12,742 nucleotides of DNA from Clostridia bacterium (lineage in GTDB: Bacteria > Bacillota > Clostridia > Lachnospirales > Anaerotignaceae), in assembly GCA_900757025.1 (NCBI GenBank), contig CAAEMG010000062.1, forward strand, positions 1-12,742, written 5' to 3'. The translations under genes and the position numbers were made by a program. Below are positions 1-7,170 of the stretch, piece after piece; within the stretch, counting starts at the first letter, position 1; every line of letters starts with the position of its first letter. The notes beneath the pieces were generated by a model. It saw only the letters and a program-made list of their open reading frames with translations. It was not told the DNA's origin and did not search any database.

Positions 1-1
1 A

Positions 2-958
2 AACGGCATAAGCCTTTTTGATGCCATAGGCAGGGCAGATGAAATACCGGCAAATTCAAGAGGTGCAAAAAACTTAAAAGAGTTCCACAAACTTATGACA
101 GGTCTTATAGAACAAAAAGATACCGTAAGCGTAAGTGAGCTTATAGACATAGTTTCCCACAAGAGCGGATATATAGACTCCCTTGAGAACGAAGGCACAG
201 AAGAAGCACAGATGAGAATTGAAAATATAGAGGAATTTGTGTCAAAGGCTGCGGAATATGAAGAAAACCATGATGAAACAACTCTCGGCGAATTTTTGGA
301 AGAAATTGCCCTTGTTGCCGATGTTGACGCATATGAAGGTGATGAAAATGCTGTTGTGCTTATGACTCTTCACTCGGCAAAAGGTCTTGAGTTTCCCGTT
401 GTGTTTATGACAGGCATGGAAGAAGGAATGTTCCCAAGCTACAGAAGTATAGCAAACGGCGATGAAAACGAAGTTCAGGAAGAAAGAAGACTTTGCTACG
501 TAGGCATAACAAGAGCAAGAGAAGAGCTTTATCTTACATATGCAAGGTCGAGAATGATACACGGAAACACACAGTATAATCTTCCTTCAAGATTTATGGA
601 CGAAATTCCGCCGCATATTTTGGAACAGAAAGAGCCAAGCGTCCGTGACCGTTTCGGTTTTGCCGCAGAACCTAAAAAACCTGCTGAAAACAGACCGAGA
701 GCTTTTGTTTCTTTCGGAGGAACAGCCATGGGAAGTGCATATGGTTTGGGAGAGAAGAAAAAAACAAATATTGATATTCCTGCACCTAAAAAAGAGCTTT
801 CTTTTGGTGTTGGTGACAGCGTTAGAGCACCTAAATATGGTATAGGAAAAGTTAAAGCAATCAGAAACGCCGGAGCTGATTTTGAAGTTGAGGTTGCTTT
901 TGAGGGAAAAGGAACAAAGAAATTTATGGCAGGGCTTTCAAAGCTTGTTAAGGGTTAA
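2..958 (+). CDS. pcrA: ATP-dependent DNA helicase PcrA/UvrD, C-terminal part (5' end outside window)
   Basis: The frame is open from base 2 with no start, so about 318 C-terminal codons of a roughly 740-residue SF1A helicase are present. PcrA is a 3'-5' DNA translocase that acts in excision repair, removes RecA and binds RNA polymerase. Visible signatures are motif V (TLHSAKGLEF, near base 365), motif VI (EERRLCYVGITRARE, near base 478) and the typical LPSRF...IP end of domain 2A. After a Lys/Pro-rich linker, the last 50 residues (FGVGDSVRAPKYGIGKV...KKF...L) match the Tudor-like RNA polymerase interaction domain at PcrA C-termini. ligA begins 15 bases after the stop, the common Firmicutes pcrA-ligA pair. 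Rep or UvrD would be synonyms of the same family; the ligA neighbour and C-terminal domain favour PcrA. Confidence 0.95.
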   Translation, partial: NGISLFDAIGRADEIPANSRGAKNLKEFHKLMTGLIEQKDTVSVSELIDIVSHKSGYIDSLENEGTEEAQMRIENIEEFVSKAAEYEENHDETTLGEFLEEIALVADVDAYEGDENAVVLMTLHSAKGLEFPVVFMTGMEEGMFPSYRSIANGDENEVQEERRLCYVGITRAREELYLTYARSRMIHGNTQYNLPSRFMDEIPPHILEQKEPSVRDRFGFAAEPKKPAENRPRAFVSFGGTAMGSAYGLGEKKKTNIDIPAPKKELSFGVGDSVRAPKYGIGKVKAIRNAGADFEVEVAFEGKGTKKFMAGLSKLVKG

Positions 959-973
959 AGGAGGAAAAACAGT

Positions 974-2932
974 ATGGATAAGCTTAAAAGAATGAGCGAA
1001 CTTATTGAACAGCTTAATAAAGCGTCTATGCACTATTATCAGTATGCAGAGCCTATATTGACAGACTTTGAATATGACAGGCTTTATGATGAGCTTGTGC
1101 TTTTGGAAAAGGAAACAGGTACGATACTTTCTTCAAGCCCTACACAAAACGTAGGCTATGAGGTTATTACAAACCTTAAAAAAGTAAGACACGAAAAAAG
1201 AATGCTGTCTCTTGATAAAACAAAAGATGTTGAAAAACTTAAAAGTTTTATAGGCAGCAGAGAAGGCGTTTTAAGCTGGAAACTTGACGGACTTACAATA
1301 GTTTTGCGTTATAACGGAGGAGAACTTGTACAGGCTGTTACAAGAGGCAACGGAGATGTTGGAGAAGACATAACACATAACGCAAGAGTGTTTAAAAATC
1401 TTCCTCTTAAAATTCCTTTTGAAGATGAACTTGTTTTAAGAGGAGAAGGAGTTATATCTTACAGTGAATTTGAAAGAATAAACGAAAGCCTTGACGATGA
1501 GGAAAAATACAAAAACCCAAGAAATCTTTGCAGCGGAACTGTTCGCCAGCTTAACAGCAAAGTTGCCTCTGACAGAAAGGTTATGTTTTATGCTTTCAGC
1601 CTTGTAAGCGCCAAAAACAGACCGCAGGACGCCCTCAGAACAGAAGAATTTGACTGGCTTGATTCTCTTGGCTTTGACGTAGTTGAACACGTAATAGTTA
1701 CGGCTGATACCTTGGAAAAAACAGTTCGTGAGTTTGAAAGCAGAATTGAACAAAATGATTTTGCTTCCGATGGCCTTGTACTTTCCTTTAATGATATTGC
1801 ATACGGAAAATCATTGGGCGAAACAGCTAAATTCCCCAAGGACTCAATAGCCTTTAAATGGATGGACGAAACGGCGGAAACCACTCTCCGCCAAATAGAA
1901 TGGAGCACGTCAAGAACAGGACTTATTAATCCCGTTGCGGTTTTTGATACGGTAGAGCTTGAGGGAACAAGCGTAAACAGAGCAAGCGTGCATAATGTAA
2001 GTATTCTTGAGGATTTGCAGCTTGGCATAGGCGACAGAATTAAAGTTTTTAAAGCAAACATGATAATACCTCAGATTGCGGAAAACCTTACAAAAAGCGG
2101 AAATGTTGAAATTCCGAAATACTGCCCTGTATGCGGCGGCGAAACAGAAATAAGAACAATAAAAGAAGGAAAGTCGCTTTATTGCACAAACCCTAACTGC
2201 CATGCCCAGAGAGTAAGAAGCCTTGCACATTTTGCCTCAAGAGATGCAATGAATATTGAAGGTCTTTCAGAGGAAACATTAAAGAAATTTACGGAACAGG
2301 GCTTTATAGAAACTTATACAGACCTTTACAGCCTTGGTGAGCATGAAGAAGAAATAAAAGAAATGGACGGTTTCGGTGATAAATCATTCGATAATCTTAT
2401 GGCGTCCCTTGAAAAGAGCAAACACAGACCTATGGCTAATTTTATTTATGCTTTGGGAATAAACCATGTTGGATTAAGCAATGCAAAACTTCTTTGCTCT
2501 GCTTTGGGGTATGATATAGAAAAAATTATGTCTGCCACAGAGGAAGAACTTGCGGAAATAGACGGTTTCGGAAGTGTTATTGCCCACAGCGTACACAGTT
2601 ATTTTGCAAATGAAAAGAATAAAGCCCTTATTGAAAAGACACTTAAAATAGTTGAATTTACTCCTGAGGAAACAGTTTCCGAAGAAGAAAAAACAATGGC
2701 AGACCTTACATTTGTAATTACAGGCGATGTGGAAAAATTTAAAAACAGAAAAGAACTTCAGGCGGAAATTGAACGTCTTGGGGGAAAGGTTACATCTTCT
2801 GTTACATCTAAAACAAATTATCTTATAAATAACGATATTTTTTCATCAAGTGCAAAAAATAAAAAGGCAAAAGAACTTGGCGTGGAAATAATAACGGAAG
2901 AGGAATTTATAAAGAGATTTCTTGAAAAATAA
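974..2932 (+). CDS. ligA: NAD-dependent DNA ligase LigA, divergent clostridial type
   Basis: Seals nicks in replication and repair using NAD+ as adenylate donor. The 652 residues have the full LigA order: domain Ia (YY...DFEYDRL, residues 21-37), SSPTQ (54-58), nucleotidyltransferase motif KLDG with adenylated Lys103, RGE (156-158), NPRN...RQL (181-193), SDG (265-267), AFKW with Lys295, OB fold to about 375, zinc finger Cys384/387/404/409, helix-hairpin-helix region (about 425-560) and BRCT (575-652). Strong RBS AAAGGAGG (957-964) lies 9 bases before ATG. Odd point: motif IV usually reads DGVVxK, and here the position matching E. coli Lys290 is Ser271. The zinc finger and BRCT are intact and nothing suggests truncation. 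It is probably co-transcribed with pcrA. Identity is sure; whether it is the only LigA of the cell cannot be seen. Confidence 0.96.
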   Translation: MDKLKRMSELIEQLNKASMHYYQYAEPILTDFEYDRLYDELVLLEKETGTILSSSPTQNVGYEVITNLKKVRHEKRMLSLDKTKDVEKLKSFIGSREGVLSWKLDGLTIVLRYNGGELVQAVTRGNGDVGEDITHNARVFKNLPLKIPFEDELVLRGEGVISYSEFERINESLDDEEKYKNPRNLCSGTVRQLNSKVASDRKVMFYAFSLVSAKNRPQDALRTEEFDWLDSLGFDVVEHVIVTADTLEKTVREFESRIEQNDFASDGLVLSFNDIAYGKSLGETAKFPKDSIAFKWMDETAETTLRQIEWSTSRTGLINPVAVFDTVELEGTSVNRASVHNVSILEDLQLGIGDRIKVFKANMIIPQIAENLTKSGNVEIPKYCPVCGGETEIRTIKEGKSLYCTNPNCHAQRVRSLAHFASRDAMNIEGLSEETLKKFTEQGFIETYTDLYSLGEHEEEIKEMDGFGDKSFDNLMASLEKSKHRPMANFIYALGINHVGLSNAKLLCSALGYDIEKIMSATEEELAEIDGFGSVIAHSVHSYFANEKNKALIEKTLKIVEFTPEETVSEEEKTMADLTFVITGDVEKFKNRKELQAEIERLGGKVTSSVTSKTNYLINNDIFSSSAKNKKAKELGVEIITEEEFIKRFLEK

Positions 2933-2980
2933 AAATCAGGGTTTGGCGAACAGTTTTATTGCCAAAAGCAACCCATATTT

Positions 2981-3020
2981 TGTCATGCTGAGTTTGCGGA
3001 ATCTTCGCATTGAAGGATTT
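2981..3020 (+). repeat. Degenerate dispersed intergenic repeat (TGTCATxCTGAG family), copy 1
   Basis: The stretch begins TGTCATGCTGAG and continues with a GCG...ATCTTCGC segment, resembling the 'TCATTCTGAGCGAAG...GAAGAATC' elements scattered between genes of many bacteria. A second related copy lies at 12602-12642. This one is worn, with only the first 12 bases well kept and a short TGCG/CGCA dyad (2995-2998/3006-3009). It sits between the ligA stop and the terminator, where such repeats are tolerated. The assignment rests on memory of the motif and on the second copy. Confidence 0.45.
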
Positions 3021-3061
3021 TTACAATTTCAAGGTATCCGTCAAATCAAAATTTACCAACA

Positions 3062-3096
3062 AAAAAAGCAGAGCCAAAACTCTGCTTTTATTTTTT
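3062..3096. terminator. Bidirectional rho-independent terminator between ligA and znuB
   Basis: The stem AAAAGCAGAG / CTCTGCTTTT (3064-3073 and 3080-3089) closes a 6-base CCAAAA loop. An A-run precedes it and a T-run follows, so it works on both strands. It separates the convergent ligA (+) and znuB (-) transcripts. The znuB stop codon (3095-3097) lies inside the T-tract. Confidence 0.9.
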
Positions 3097-3931
3097 ATCT
3101 TACTTTGTTTTTAAATAAAAGTGCCGCAAAATATATAACAGCCGAAACAAGCACCATTGTTGCTCCTGCCGAAGTATCTGCATAGAACGAAATTATAAGC
3201 CCTGCGATTCCGCTTAAAAGACCTATAAAAAGCGAATAAAAATGATACTGCTTTGAATTTACGGATATGTTTCTTGCTGCTGCCGCCGGAAGTATTAAAA
3301 GAGAATTTATTGTAAGTATTCCTATCCATTTTACGGAAAGCATTACCGCAACGGCAACCATTACAACAAATATGTTTTCTATAAGACGACAGTTTATTCC
3401 TCGGCTGGCGGCAAAGGACTGGTTTATGCTTATAAGCAAAAGTCTATTGTAAATTTTTATCCATAATATATAGGCAATTGCAAGGGTAATAAGAACGGCA
3501 ATTATTTCCTTTGGTCTTACTGTAAGAATATCGCCTGTAAGATATGAGGAATATTTTGCAAAGCCGCCGTTTCTTGAAAGTATAACAATGCCTAAAGCTA
3601 TCGATATTGAAGAAAAAACGCTTATTATCGTATCCGTTGAGGCTGTTCCTGCCTCCTTTACTCGGCTTATGGCAAGCCCAAGCGCTATGGCAAAGGCAAG
3701 CATACTTATAACAGGGTTTTTAAGCCCAAGCATAACGCCTATGGCTATGCCCGTAAAAGCGCTGTGTCCCAAAGCGTCGCTGAAAAATGCCATTTTGTCG
3801 TTTACTGCCATTGTTCCCAAAAGGGCAAAAAGAGGCGATATGAAAAGCACTGCCAAAAGAGCGTTTTTCATAAAGTCATATTTAATAAATTCAAAGGGAA
3901 GCATATTAAGTATGCCGTAAATTGTTTCCAT
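3095..3931 (-). CDS. znuB: Zinc/manganese-type ABC transporter permease (ABC-3 family)
   Basis: Membrane subunit of a metal importer, 278 residues, the usual length for ZnuB/AdcB/MntB proteins. It is strongly hydrophobic, with about eight or nine predicted membrane spans (roughly 23-43, 56-89, 103-120, 141-159, 186-222, 231-250, 256-273). Family signatures are the FFSDALGHSAFTGIAIG segment (49-65), including the His in the membrane path, and VKWIGILTINSLLILPAAAAR (200-220). RBS AAGGAG (complement of 3941-3946) overlaps the stop codon of the upstream ATPase gene, with 13 bases between the genes, so translation is probably coupled. It is the last gene of the znuA-znuC-znuB unit. Sequence alone cannot separate Zn from Mn specificity here; the His-rich receptor favours Zn. 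Confidence 0.9.
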   Translation of the reverse strand: METIYGILNMLPFEFIKYDFMKNALLAVLFISPLFALLGTMAVNDKMAFFSDALGHSAFTGIAIGVMLGLKNPVISMLAFAIALGLAISRVKEAGTASTDTIISVFSSISIALGIVILSRNGGFAKYSSYLTGDILTVRPKEIIAVLITLAIAYILWIKIYNRLLLISINQSFAASRGINCRLIENIFVVMVAVAVMLSVKWIGILTINSLLILPAAAARNISVNSKQYHFYSLFIGLLSGIAGLIISFYADTSAGATMVLVSAVIYFAALLFKNKVR

Positions 3932-3944
3932 TTAATATACCTCC

Positions 3945-4679
3945 TTATTCCAGATAGCCAAAAGCATTTTTAAATGCCTCGGTTTTAAATACATCTTCGG
4001 TTTCTCCGCTGGCAACTACTGTTTTGTCAAGCAAAACAGCCATGTCGGCATATTTTTTTATAAGGCTTAAATCGTGGGATACCAAAAGTATCGCAATATG
4101 GTACTTATCTCTTATAGAGCATACAAGCCTGTAAAAAAGGTCAAGACCGTTTACGTCTATGCCGGAAACGGGTTCATCGAGTATAAGTAAATCGGGCATA
4201 GGGTCTATTGCGGAGGTAAGCATAACTCTTTGAAGCTCTCCTCCGGAAAGGTCGCCCATTCTTTTATACACAAGGTCGGCACAGTTAAGCTCTGAAAGTC
4301 GTTCTTTTAATTTTTCAATGTCGCTTTTTTTATCCCCAAACCATACCGGATGGTTGGATTTGCAGGCAAGCATAAAGTCGGCAACGCTTACAGGCGTGCT
4401 TTTGTCAAAGGTCATATACTGTGGAACATAGCCTATGCGTGGGCGTTTTATTTTTCCGTCCTCATGGCTTAAAAATGAAATTGTTCCGCTGTGGGGTCTT
4501 TCGCCAAGAATTGCTTTTATAAGTGTTGTTTTTCCGGCACCGTTTTTTCCTATAAGAGCCGTAAGCTCTCCACAGTGGAGAGAAAGGTTGATATTGTCTA
4601 TAAGTATTGCATCTCCGCTTGTTACGGCGAGATTTTCTATATCTACACGGCAAAGACCGCATTTATTATGGTTTATCAT
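3945..4679 (-). CDS. znuC: Zinc/manganese-type ABC transporter ATP-binding protein
   Basis: Cytoplasmic ATPase that drives the metal importer, 244 residues from the chosen start. Motifs, counted from this ATG: Walker A GKNGAGKT (44-51), Q-loop Gln87 in VPQY, signature LSGGE (144-148), Walker B LLILDEP (164-170) and H-loop His202 in VSHD. All catalytic residues are intact. Start choice: a TTG six bases upstream (4685) is in frame but only 3 bases from the GGAGG (4689-4693), while the ATG at 4679 has 9-base spacing. The gene overlaps the end of znuA by 14 bases, which points to translational coupling. ABC ATPases of siderophore or cobalt importers look alike; the flanking receptor and ABC-3 permease settle the metal-importer role. 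Confidence 0.93.
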   Translation of the reverse strand: MINHNKCGLCRVDIENLAVTSGDAILIDNINLSLHCGELTALIGKNGAGKTTLIKAILGERPHSGTISFLSHEDGKIKRPRIGYVPQYMTFDKSTPVSVADFMLACKSNHPVWFGDKKSDIEKLKERLSELNCADLVYKRMGDLSGGELQRVMLTSAIDPMPDLLILDEPVSGIDVNGLDLFYRLVCSIRDKYHIAILLVSHDLSLIKKYADMAVLLDKTVVASGETEDVFKTEAFKNAFGYLE

Positions 4680-5595
4680 TTTCAAATACCTCCTTTAGAA
4701 GGTCAAAGTTATTTTTCATAGCCGAAAAGTAAGATTTTGTGTTGCCGTCAACATAGGTTATGGGGTTAAGCACCACAACGGGGATATGAAGTTCGTCGGC
4801 TATTGTCTGTGCATATGTTTTGCCGCTGTCATCGGCACATATTACGGCGGAAATATTGTGTTCACGTCCTTCGTCTACGGCTTCGGCAAGCTCTTTTGCG
4901 GAAGGAAGTGAGTTTTCGTCAACTTCAAATGTTTTTATTATGTTAATGTTGTTTTCTTCCGCAAGGTATTCAAAAGCCTCGTTGAAAGAAATTACATTCA
5001 TCTGAGGATATGAGTAGAAATTATATTCTTTTTTTAACTGGTCACACTTTGATTTGAAATCTTTTAAATTATTTTCAAAAATATTTTTTTCGGAAGGATA
5101 TATTTCTTCAAGACCGTCGGTTATTGCCTCTGCCTGTAGTTTGGCGTGGTCTAAAGACATCCAATAGTGTGAATTTTCTTCGTGGTTATGACCGTCATGG
5201 TCATGGCTTTCGTGTTCTTCATGTTCTTCGGTTTCTTCATGGTCGTGCTCATGTTCTTCTTCCTCAAAAAGAGATGAGGAGTCAATTATTTTTATATTTG
5301 TTAAATCCTGAGCACCGTTTAAAAAAGTCTGCTCCATGTCGCCGCCGTTTATTATAAGCACGCCGCTTTGTGCAAGTTGGCGTATATTGCCTGTTGTAAG
5401 CTGATAGTCGTGCAGACAGCCTGTTTGTGGCGAAGCCACGTTTTTAATTTCAATTCTGCTGCCGTCGGCAATAAAACTGCTTATAAGATACATTGGGTAA
5501 AACGAAGCAGAAACAGTGTCGGCAGAGTTTGCACCCGATGAGCAGCCGCTAAACAAAACAGCAGAAAGAACAATTGCTTTTAAATTTATTTTCAT
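4666..5595 (-). CDS. znuA: Metal-binding lipoprotein of ABC transporter (ZnuA/AdcA-like), His-rich
   Basis: Extracellular receptor that hands metal to the permease, 309 residues. The N-terminus is a lipoprotein signal peptide (MKINLKAIVLSAVLFSGC) with lipid-anchored Cys18. The start is ATG 5595 with AAAGGAG five bases away; upstream in-frame codons lack an RBS. The fold matches cluster A-I receptors: CLHDYQLTTGN places ligand His62, and SHYW places ligand His143. Between them, residues 111-143 are an acidic His-rich loop with nine His before His143, typical of zinc receptors. The expected third His (family SFHxAF) reads SFNEAF, Asn205, and the usual late Asp (LDP) reads LNP, Asn277. It is the first gene of the minus-strand operon. 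Zn specificity is inferred from the loop and Mn is possible. Confidence 0.9.
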   Translation of the reverse strand: MKINLKAIVLSAVLFSGCSSGANSADTVSASFYPMYLISSFIADGSRIEIKNVASPQTGCLHDYQLTTGNIRQLAQSGVLIINGGDMEQTFLNGAQDLTNIKIIDSSSLFEEEEHEHDHEETEEHEEHESHDHDGHNHEENSHYWMSLDHAKLQAEAITDGLEEIYPSEKNIFENNLKDFKSKCDQLKKEYNFYSYPQMNVISFNEAFEYLAEENNINIIKTFEVDENSLPSAKELAEAVDEGREHNISAVICADDSGKTYAQTIADELHIPVVVLNPITYVDGNTKSYFSAMKNNFDLLKEVFENDKP

Positions 5596-5630
5596 TGTTT
5601 CTCCTTTAAAAAAATAAAAATTACCAATAC

Positions 5631-5669
5631 AAAACAATCTCACGGAACTATTTTAGTGGGAATTGTTTT
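5631..5669. promoter_or_regulatory. Imperfect inverted repeat around the znuACB -10 box (candidate operator)
   Basis: Left arm AAAACAATCTCAC (5631-5643) pairs with right arm GTGGGAATTGTTTT (5656-5669): 13 pairs, including one G-T, with a single extra A at 5661. The 12-base centre holds the minus-strand -10 TAAAAT, so a protein bound here would block znu transcription. It does not match the Zur, AdcR or MntR boxes I know, so the regulator is unnamed. Confidence 0.4.
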
Positions 5670-5678
5670 TATTGTCAA
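5650..5678 (-). promoter_or_regulatory. Sigma-A promoter for the znuA-znuC-znuB operon
   Basis: On the minus strand, a perfect TTGACA (complement of 5673-5678) is followed after 17 bases by TAAAAT (complement of 5650-5655). Transcription should start near 5643 and give a leader of about 48 bases with an AAAGGAG site. The -35 is shared with the opposite promoter. Confidence 0.75.
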
Positions 5679-5700
5679 CCGAAAGCAAATGTGTTATAAA
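5672..5700 (+). promoter_or_regulatory. Sigma-A promoter for the carbonic anhydrase/YbjQ-like gene cluster
   Basis: TTGTCA (5672-5677), a 17-base spacer, then TATAAA (5695-5700). The predicted start is near 5707, about 27 bases before the carbonic anhydrase ATG. Its -35 overlaps the minus-strand znu -35 by five of six bases, on the other strand. Confidence 0.7.
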
Positions 5701-5733
5701 TATATTTAAAGCATACCGGAGGTGGTAAAAGCT

Positions 5734-6273
5734 ATGAAAAAATATATTACAAGAAGTTATATGGGCAGAAAGCCGTCTATTCCAGAAAGCTGTACAGTGT
5801 TTGAAAACTGTGTGCTTATGGGCGATGTAAGGCTTGGAGAAAACTGTGTTGTAATGCCAAACTGTGTTTTAAGGGCAGATTACAGCCCTATTATAATAGG
5901 AGATAACAGCAATATTCAGGATTTAACCTGCATACATTCGGAAGAAGGCGAAAACGGAGCCGTTATAATAGGAAAAAACGTAACCGTAGGCCACAGGGCT
6001 ATGCTTCATGGCTGTAAAATTAGGGACAACAGCCTTATAGGCATGAACGCAACGGTTCTTAACGGAGCTGTTATAGAGGAACACTGTATTATAGGTGCAT
6101 CATCTCTTGTTACGGAAGGAAAGGTTATACCAAAGGGCAGCGTTGCCTACGGAAACCCTGCAAAAATTGCAAGAAAGGCTACGGAAGAGGATATTAAATA
6201 TATTGACGAATCTGCCGAAGAATATGCAAAGTTTGCAAAATATTACAATGAATCAGAAGGAGAAGATTATTAA
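5734..6273 (+). CDS. Gamma-class carbonic anhydrase family protein (left-handed beta-helix)
   Basis: Hexapeptide-repeat protein of 179 residues, probably a trimeric zinc enzyme that interconverts CO2 and bicarbonate in the cytoplasm. The repeats (GDVRLGENC, IIIGDNSNI, VIIGKNVTVG, NSLIGMNATV, HCIIGASSLV) cover most of residues 20-140. Three zinc ligands are present, His68 (CIHSE), His87 and His92 (VGHRAMLH), along with the conserved Arg48, Asp50 and Gln62. It lacks the acidic loop of archaeal Cam, so it is of the shorter CamH/YrdA type. Start: GGAGG (5718-5722) precedes ATG 5734 by 11 bases; an in-frame GTG at 5722 lies inside that RBS and is rejected. It is first in a plus-strand cluster, with the TSCPD gene one base after its stop. 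YrdA-like members often show weak activity, so the true substrate is unproven. Confidence 0.88.
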   Translation: MKKYITRSYMGRKPSIPESCTVFENCVLMGDVRLGENCVVMPNCVLRADYSPIIIGDNSNIQDLTCIHSEEGENGAVIIGKNVTVGHRAMLHGCKIRDNSLIGMNATVLNGAVIEEHCIIGASSLVTEGKVIPKGSVAYGNPAKIARKATEEDIKYIDESAEEYAKFAKYYNESEGEDY

Positions 6274-6274
6274 T

Positions 6275-6526
6275 ATGTATACATTTAAGCCAAAGGGAAT
6301 TTGTGCAATGCAGATAAATTATGATGTGGAAAACGGAAAGGTTAAAAACGTACAGTTTATGGGTGGCTGTCCCGGAAATCACACAGGAATAGAAAACCTT
6401 GTTGAAGGAATGGATATCGACTGGGTTATAGACAGATTAAGCGGAATAAAATGCGGAATGAGAAGTTCAAGCTGTCCGGGCCAGCTTGCAGAGGCTTTAA
6501 GGGAATATAAGGAAGAACACAAATAA
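6275..6526 (+). CDS. Small TSCPD-domain protein (TIGR03905 type), function unknown
   Basis: An 83-residue protein in a family common in Clostridia and related to the Cys-rich tail of some ribonucleotide reductases. It shows the family pattern: GICAMQINYDVENGKVKNVQF near the start, GGCPGN (30-35), LVEGMDIDWVIDRLSGIKCG (42-61) and the name-giving TSCPD site, here SSCPG (65-69). Four cysteines (10, 32, 60, 67) could bind metal or do redox work. GGAG (6259-6262) lies inside the end of the carbonic anhydrase gene, 12 bases upstream, and the gene starts one base after that stop, so the two are translated together. No terminator follows; the first YbjQ-like gene starts 31 bases later. The biochemical role is not known. 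Confidence 0.82.
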   Translation: MYTFKPKGICAMQINYDVENGKVKNVQFMGGCPGNHTGIENLVEGMDIDWVIDRLSGIKCGMRSSSCPGQLAEALREYKEEHK

Positions 6527-6557
6527 TTCGAAATTATTTTTAAGGAGAGGGTTTATA

Positions 6558-7151
6558 ATGGTAGTATGTCCTATTTGCGGAAAAGAAATAACTAATATGT
6601 TTGATATGTATTCTGTATCATGCTCTCATAGAAAAAAGAAATCTTCAATACTTGTTGAACTTTGCGGAAGCTGTTTCAGAATGTGCGAAAAAGCGGAAAA
6701 AGGTGAAGAAGAGGCTGTTGAAAAACTTAAAATTTTAAGAGAAAGCATGACAGATGAAAACGCAATTATATATGTAGACGGAATTTTAAATGAAGATTTG
6801 GAAGGAAACAACGCCGACCTTGATGACGAGGAAGAAGAATATCTTTCTGTTTTAGCAACAACAGGCGACAGCTTTGAAGACCATGAAATTATAGAATATA
6901 AAGAAATAGTTTCCGGTGAAAGCCTTATAAACACAAGCTTTGTTTTGGGGCTTGAAGATAAGGTTGGAATAAAAGGCGTTATGCTTACCGAAAAAATGCA
7001 GGCAGTAAGAAAAGATGCTGTTGACACAATGAGAAAATGCTGCGTTGAAAAAGGCGGAAATGCCGTTATAGGCGTAACTTTACAGTATGTAAACTTTGCT
7101 GAAAACATTATGGGCGTTATGGCAAGCGGAACAGCAGTAGTTATAAAGTGA
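6558..7151 (+). CDS. Zinc ribbon-YbjQ-like (UPF0145) fusion protein, paralogue 1
   Basis: Function unknown, 197 residues in three parts. Residues 1-43 form a putative zinc ribbon: CPICG (4-8) paired with CGSC (36-39), with extra Cys22 and Cys43. Residues 45-82 look like a helical linker shared with the two genes that follow (G..EA...L...Y...IL). Residues 97-197 match the YbjQ/UPF0145 domain, a small oligomeric alpha/beta fold called 'heavy-metal-binding' by homology only: EIIEYKEIVSGE, a helix with MRKCCVEKGGNAVIGV, and the closing GTAVVIK. The family's GGRS..YE element is missing. The linker end (85-94) is very acidic. RBS AAGGAG starts 16 bases upstream. It is the most diverged of the three copies. 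A cytoplasmic location is inferred because there is no signal peptide or membrane span. Confidence 0.78.
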   Translation: MVVCPICGKEITNMFDMYSVSCSHRKKKSSILVELCGSCFRMCEKAEKGEEEAVEKLKILRESMTDENAIIYVDGILNEDLEGNNADLDDEEEEYLSVLATTGDSFEDHEIIEYKEIVSGESLINTSFVLGLEDKVGIKGVMLTEKMQAVRKDAVDTMRKCCVEKGGNAVIGVTLQYVNFAENIMGVMASGTAVVIK

Positions 7152-7170
7152 TTTTTTGGAGGCGGTAAAA

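Noticed and set aside
2942..2966. TTTGGC/GCCAAA inverted repeat after ligA
   Set aside because: Six pairs with a 13-base loop and no T-run; a better terminator lies at 3062-3096.
4680..4685. TTG start two codons upstream for znuC
   Set aside because: Only three bases from the GGAGG site; the ATG at 4679 has normal spacing.
5171..5270. Low-complexity repeats, at first suspected as a CRISPR or tandem array
   Set aside because: They are GAH/CAT-type codons for the His/Glu-rich loop of ZnuA, in frame and without regular spacers.
5596..5643. 16-codon N-terminal extension of ZnuA
   Set aside because: It would bury the lipoprotein signal peptide and has no RBS; ATG 5595 has AAAGGAG at good spacing.
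5722..5733. GTG start for the carbonic anhydrase gene
   Set aside because: It lies within the GGAGGTGG ribosome binding site.
6521..6539. AAATAATT/AATTATTT dyad between the TSCPD gene and paralogue 1
   Set aside because: All A/T with a 3-base loop, too weak to terminate; treated as chance in AT-rich spacer.
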